Shown here one piece after another: positions 58,910 to 64,000 of a DNA stretch of 64,000 nucleotides (position 1 is the stretch's first letter; the number at the start of each line of letters is the position of its first letter). The DNA is from Suillus spraguei (Eukaryota > Basidiomycota > Agaricomycetes > Boletales > Suillaceae). The stretch covers positions 62,001-126,000 of the forward strand of contig JABCPU010000070.1 of assembly GCA_016800925.1 (NCBI GenBank), in the 5' to 3' direction. The position numbers and the translations under genes are program-made. The notes under the pieces are model-generated. The model had not been told where the DNA came from. It ran no database searches and worked only from the letters and a program-made list of their open reading frames with translations.

Positions 58910-60954
58910 TCATCGACCAATGAGCCTAATTTCAAACGCACGTAACGGAAGGTAAGTCACAGCTGAAAATGCTGCTGCGAGCTGTGCGCAATATTGTGAG
59001 CCAATCAATGTTCAGACAACTAAAGATAATGCATGCCTCAAACCCGATCTCTGCTCCTACCATCCCTCCAAGTGGGCCTGTATACACCGGCTACGAACAA
59101 ATTGAGGAGTGAGTGCACATGGATGGATTGATGCAGCACAGATGACCCGCCTGTGACATCCCAATGACAGCACCTGCGACACCAAAGCACCCCGCAAGGA
59201 TACCCGCTACGCCCACGGGTAGTCTTAAGAGATTGGGAGAGGGTGGAGAGGTTACAACCTTCCTCCAACAGAACAGCTGACAGCTGAACTCACTTCGACG
59301 GCGTATCATAATCATCCAAGTTGTACCCACCAAGCGGCCCGTTCTTCCGCCGGAAGATGAAGTGTTCCTCAGCTATGATCACGATGAAGAATGCCGTCCA
59401 GTCGCTAAGAATTCTGAGAAAATTGGAAAGGATAGTAAAAAAATGCTCGTGGCCTGCAACACCGGCTACAGTGTACGCCACAAAGGCTAGCAGTACCCAG
59501 AAAGTGCGCGGAATAATGCCGAACGGGCGTCCAAGTGCCTGCATGGACAAGCCCGCGGAGTAAGTATTCGGGATGTTGTTGGCACTATGACTGATTTAAT
59601 GCGAACAGGCTAATGAACTCGTTCATTCTTACATGACAGAAAGTGCGAGCAGGACAAGGATGAACTGGCCAAAGTGACCCCATGGCGAGAGGACCTGCGC
59701 AACGAGGCCGCCTGTTGAGCCCCCTCTGAATGCTGCGACGTATGCAGGGTCGGTGATGGTCGTGAGAGCGGCGCCCAGAATTCCGACAAAGCAAATAGGG
59801 ATGAATAAGCCGAAAAACGTAAGCAGAAACACGCGCATGGGTGGTGTATCGGCAGGCAGCCGACAGTTAAAGTCCGCCGCGACCGGCGCCCACTGCGACC
59901 GTTTTAAGTTTACACGATGATGTGGTAGTTGTCCAGAAATACAAATGATTAGACCTACCCCAGTGACTAAGCCGAATACGATCCCACCAAAGCTGAGAAT
60001 ATCTGCTGAGAGGGCGTGCCCTGTGTTCTCGAGTGGCTTTTGTGCGTTGATATCATATCCAGCTTTTCCGCCAAGACCCCAGAGGAAGAGCATGCTGGTC
60101 AGGATAATTATCCATGCATAGCGCTCGTAGACGTGCACCATGTTGTACCCAATAATACACGGGATGAGGGAGCACACACCGATTATGATAATTCCAACGA
60201 TAGAAGGAATGGTACCAGGGTTGATGTTGGACAGCGTTTGACCTCCGAGGATGACAGTCGTTGTGGCAAAGCCAAGCCTAGACAAGACTCAGCGAAATAT
60301 GAAAAAAAATTCAGCAAGAATAAACGCGCTGCGTGAGGATGTTGAGGACTGAGTAGATGGTACAACCGAGATATCCTGAGCTGAAACGGGTGATCATTAT
60401 GGTGCGGAGGCCCGTAATGGGGCCGAGGGTAGCAACAAACGCTGTCGCGACGGCCCCGAGAGCGCCGAAGCAGAGGATAGCAGCCACAGCATTACTTGGG
60501 AGAATAAATGTGACTGTGACACCATGCCCGAACGAGTGACCTACGCGAAACTCAAAGTAAAAGTTGACTGTGCGAGCACGCCGACGGGAATGATATCAAA
60601 CACTGTGTTAACAGACCTACACCAAGGTCAAGTAACAGTGTGAATATCAGTCGGGTGACACGGACTGACCACCACATTAGGATGCTACACTGGGCTCAGA
60701 TCAGGCGTTAAGTGGAACTCGAATACGTACTTATTCCAGGCATTTTTTGACTCTCGCTGGTTTTCTGGTATACGCTCTACTCCACGGGTCTCGATACCGC
60801 TTGCAAAGAGTCTCGGAAGAAGTCCTAATTTACCAAAACGCCTTGCGATCACGCAATCTGGCGCTGCCTTGGTTGCGCACACATTTTGAGCATCTTCAAG
60901 CCTGGAGACAGATTTCTCCTCATCCTCTGGGTAGTAGCAATGGGAGGTAGACAT
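58910..60954 (-). CDS. Purine-cytosine permease (NCS1 family, Fcy2-like)
   Basis: Minus strand, ATG 60954 to TGA 58910. Exons splice to a 12-span transporter of the nucleobase:cation symporter-1 family at the plasma membrane. Readable blocks are LMWWSVNTVFDIIPVGVLAQ, NAVAAILCFGALGAVATAF, LGPITGLRTIMITRFSSGY, TTTVILGGQTLSNINPGTIP, LRADVLSF-like SADILSFGGIVFG, WAPVAADFNCRLPADTPP, VFLLTFFGLFIPICFVGILG, SANNIPNTYSAGLSMQALG, FFIVIIAEEHFIFRR and LPVGVAGILAGCFGVAGAVI, ending LAAAFSAVTYLPLRAFE. A 15 nt micro-exon (60670-60684) supplies the Met-Trp-Trp part. Three introns appear to use GC instead of GT donors (see findings). It is expected to import adenine, guanine, hypoxanthine and cytosine with protons. 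No frameshift is needed. Confidence 0.9.
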
Positions 60955-62756
60955 GGTGGTTTCCAGACAGATAGGCAGGATGTCAAGGGCGCAGTTGGAA
61001 CGTCAAGTGTACCGTTCCCAAGTATCAGAACAATGCATTGCGAAGGGGACTGTGCTGGCAGTGTGCTGGCGTCCATTGACTAAATGCATCCGTCATTGAA
61101 TAGTCGAAAGAATCCTAGAGTGTGTGTTTTTCGGTAATAAGACGATTAGCAGTCGAAGCGTGTTGCCCCAATGAGTTACATAAACTATATGCGCCACGAC
61201 GCGCCGTTGAAGACCGGGTTCGTCCTCGACCAACTAGACAGCACCGGAACCGGTCCGCAACTTGCATTATCAATTTAGAAGTTTTGCACCAGATTCAAAG
61301 ACTTGACGGTAAGACAAAGGCAGCATCAGTCGAATAACCTGCTCGAATTCACATGTTCGTCCAGACATTGCAGGCGTTCATGTTCTATCTTCTGCTCTGG
61401 AGAAAATCCCTGATTCGGCGCTGCATAGAAAATGGAGTAATGATCTGTGCAATGTCTGTAAACCAATCGGTGAGAAAAGGGATATATCACGGAATTTGAA
61501 GGAGAAGATGATCGCTACTTGCGGACGCATAACGTAAGGTTCCCGCCATTGAAATATTGAACCGCAACAACTGCAGCCTCGCAAGTAGACCCCACCAATG
61601 GTGACTACGATATAAAGAGGGTTTCGGAGATTTGCGAACAGACTACTCACACCGTAACAACCAACGACGGTGATAGAACTACCACTGTCCGTCTGTTTTC
61701 GCAGATGCTTTCGTTGCATTTGTCATCCTGAACTCCAGGTGCAGGACGATTGTTGGCAAAGGGTGTCGCCTATCATCGTTCGCCCATAGCTCCACCAGGA
61801 AAATTATGATGCTGAGCTCTAGTCTCCAGATCTTGAGGGACAATTATTAGCAACCGTGAGCTCGTCAACGATCGCTCTGCACCTGGGGCGCTGTTGCAAA
61901 AGTTGATGGTGAATCCGATCTAGTAGAAGTTCGTTCCGGAGAGCCCTGCCAAGCAACGATGGTGGCCGCGTTGCGCATCTGTTTCACATAACAATCGCTT
62001 CCAATTTCATTCCAAGCCTAGTTTCGTGAACCAGCCGCCTTGTCTGAGAAGGGGATTAATGTGTGACAAGGCGTCTGGAAGAACTTCCCTTGGAAGGAGC
62101 AGAATTATGAACACACTTTCAAACTCCGCATATGTCAGAAACAGTACCGGTTGTAAGTATCTCTTCCAAGTTCCTAGCTCATGAATGAGTCGCTTCCTCG
62201 TCCGTATTTTATCACAATGATGCAGGCTGCTGCTGGAAATGGCTGTTGATCCAGGGTGCATGACAATAAGTTTGACGTCATGGGCTTGGTACTAGCGCTT
62301 GATTCTCTTGAAGGTACGAAATGTAATGCATGGGACAGCGTGTAGTACCGTTCAAAACATATCAGTGAAACATCTTGTGATCCTCTGAGTCCTGCTGCAA
62401 ATCTCAAACCTCAGGGGGGTAATCTGTAAACTCGAAGACAAGGAGACACCTCAAAGATCTGCAGGAGGCCAAGATATTACTTTTGGTTGGGTGCGGATCT
62501 GTCGAGAATGTCAAAGGCTATATTTTCATTGTTTTTGGTACGTTTTTACTGCACCATTGTGATAGAATGCGGAAGAGCGTTCCGTTCATGAGCTAGGAAG
62601 AGGTACGACACGATACTGAGTTTGGTATGTGTGCAGTTTGAAAGTGTACACTACTGTTTCTAAGGGAAGTTGTTCCAGACGCCTTGTCACACATTTCCCT
62701 TCTCAGGCGTTATTACAAGGCTGGTTCTTTCGATACATTCGAACATGGCGATCGCG
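60955..62756. other. Gene-poor stretch between permease and MTHFR
   Basis: 1.8 kb with several frames of 60-113 codons on both strands and no recognised motif. One short plus-strand stretch near 61170-61270 (APLKTGFVLDQLDSTGTG) looks more protein-like than its surroundings but ends quickly. A decayed gene is possible; I cannot name one. Confidence 0.35.
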
Positions 62757-64000
62757 TCATAGTGGGAGTTCTCCATCCAGTACAAACGTCCATAGAGCAT
62801 CTGGTCTCTTGTAGTCATGATGCACAATGCTCACTAGCCACCGCTCTCTGCGGACGGAATTCAATAGCTCTCTTTCTTCCGACCCTGGTGGGTAGAAGGA
62901 GGACCACTCAGCCCATATGGAGAACGCTTCATCCTATAATGATATTATCGGTACAAGCATGGACAGAATGAGTCTGAAGTTAACGCATACCTTCCACGTC
63001 AGGAAAGATTCGCGCTCGATTATGGTCGTTTGGGTGATTTCTTGCCCGGGAAACATACCCCAGGTGACTGCGTTCCTGCCGTCGTCGGGTACGTTGCTTC
63101 TACATTCTCCCTGTACCCGCGTGAGTCTGTAAAAATGTTGCAATATTCAAGGGAATGCTTACGTGCAAATTCCCAGCGAAATAGTGCACCCAACCTTGCC
63201 CCTCTTCCTCAATCTTCTTCTCAATCTTCGCTAGGTCTTGCTCTTCCACAAAAAACTCCACAAACCCTTTTTGGTAAACATAACCACCTCTCGGGCCCCA
63301 CCCGAAAATCTCATCCGTAGAGCACGCTCCGTCTACTGCAGGTTGAGAGGAAATCGTCCACCACCCACGCTTCGTAAGCTGCTCGAGGTACGGCAGGATC
63401 GTCAGCGACTCTGGAGAAAGTGGTAAGGAGGAAAATGGGGACGAGGACACCTCCGAATGAAGGTAGCGCAGGAAGAGTGAGGTAAGGTCATCACTACTTT
63501 TTGGATGACCCCATTCACTAAGACCTTCATATTGCTGCAAGGACTGTCAGCACGCTGGTTGGGCTGGGCAGAAAGACAATTCGCACAGACAAGCCACTAC
63601 CACCCCACTGATCTTGAGCACCGAACGCAGGACTCTTGTAGTCGCCGAAACGACCGTTCGGAAAATCATCCCATGTCGCTGCATTATTCACCTCCCCTCG
63701 GCCGGGATCTGGATCCAAGGTTTGCTTGAACGTTAGCGCATTTCTTGCTGTGTTTGTCGCTGTGGTGGGATCAATGACCAGATCGGAGGAGTTAGCGAGC
63801 TGCACATGGATCATCGGTCCTGGAGCATCCTAAGATTACAATCAGCGACTTGACCTTAACCATATATTAACGGAACTCGCAGCGATCAATTTATTCTTCG
63901 TTGTCGGGCTGCCGCCCGCCCACTGCAGTTTTTCTATCACAAGCTGGACACTCTTCTCAAGGTTTAGAGTGCAAAAGTGAATTCCTTTGATTGTTCCTTT
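62757..64000 (-). CDS. Methylenetetrahydrofolate reductase, C-terminal part (5' end beyond the window)
   Basis: The minus-strand gene enters at the right edge and ends with TGA at 62757. Readable pieces are GIHFCTLNLEKSVQLVIEKL (end of the catalytic TIM barrel), TWDDFPNGRFGDYKSPAFG, LTSLFLRYLHSE, SQPAVDGACSTDEIFGWGP, RGGYVYQKGFVEFFV, RNAVTWGMFPGQEITQTTII and ESFLTWKDEAFSIWAEW, then YPPGSEERELLNSV and LVSIVHHDYKRPDALWTFVL. Together these are the linker and the regulatory domain of eukaryotic MTHFR, the part that binds S-adenosylmethionine. The enzyme reduces 5,10-methylene- to 5-methyl-tetrahydrofolate for methionine synthesis. The first intron in view seems to have a GC donor (GCT|gcgagt), the others GT. 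The N-terminal catalytic half is outside the window, so which of the two fungal paralogues it is cannot be said. Confidence 0.92.

Noticed and set aside
60470..60560. Stop and frameshift in the permease after TFTLSF
   Set aside because: A GT-AG intron (GC|gtaggt...cccaag|T) joins SFA to NAVAAILCFG in frame.
63120..63180. A further GC donor in the MTHFR gene
   Set aside because: A canonical donor (TTGCAC|gtaagc) with acceptor gggtacag|GGAGAA keeps the frame, so no GC site is needed.

Overview
The window looks like nuclear DNA of a basidiomycete fungus, most likely an Agaricomycete. Genes are dense and broken by many 45-60 nt GT-AG introns. It carries NACHT-WD40 STAND receptors of the HET-E type, a polyporopepsin-type aspartic protease, a Mid2-like mucin membrane protein and a fungal tetraspan family. 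No bacterial operons, rRNA or tRNA were recognised. Assignments come from reading motifs and splicing exons by eye; no database search was run.

Layout. 1.0-5.6 kb (minus): NLR-1, a disrupted NACHT-WD40 gene with a nearly identical WD40 array. 5.7-12.5 kb: a doubtful small membrane gene, a basic Ser/Pro-rich protein, a mucin-like single-pass membrane protein and a tetraspan protein. 12.65-15.25 kb: the first copy of a cysteine-rich putative zinc protein, its upstream region split by a Tc1/mariner relic. 16.5-22.0 kb (plus): NLR-2, with an intact NACHT exon but frameshifted N-terminal and WD40 parts. 23.3-35.3 kb: a two-gene cassette (cysteine-rich protein plus secreted acid-sphingomyelinase-like phosphodiesterase) present twice in direct orientation, about 6 kb apart. 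All four of its genes are open.

35.5-42.8 kb: a compact housekeeping-like cluster with a PSP/CCHC zinc-knuckle protein (ZCCHC8-like), a glutaredoxin-like thioredoxin-fold protein, and, on the other strand, a long CCCH finger / disordered / ankyrin / AAA+ ATPase gene. 43-47 kb is a repeat island: an inverted copy of the NLR-2 promoter and first exons, a Harbinger/PIF-like transposase relic, and a fragment whose partner lies at 15.5-16.2 kb on the opposite strand.

47.2-64 kb is conserved core: PAM17 (mitochondrial import motor) sharing a 238 bp divergent promoter with a SNF2-family ATPase, MCM7 (replicative helicase), an aspartic protease, a purine-cytosine permease (NCS1) and the C-terminal part of methylenetetrahydrofolate reductase, which runs off the right edge.

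The left two thirds is therefore a dynamic accessory region of NLRs, tandem cassettes and relic transposons, next to a stable core. Frameshifts concentrate in the NLR genes, while core and cassette genes are clean. This favours real NLR decay over uniformly poor sequence, although consensus error cannot be excluded.
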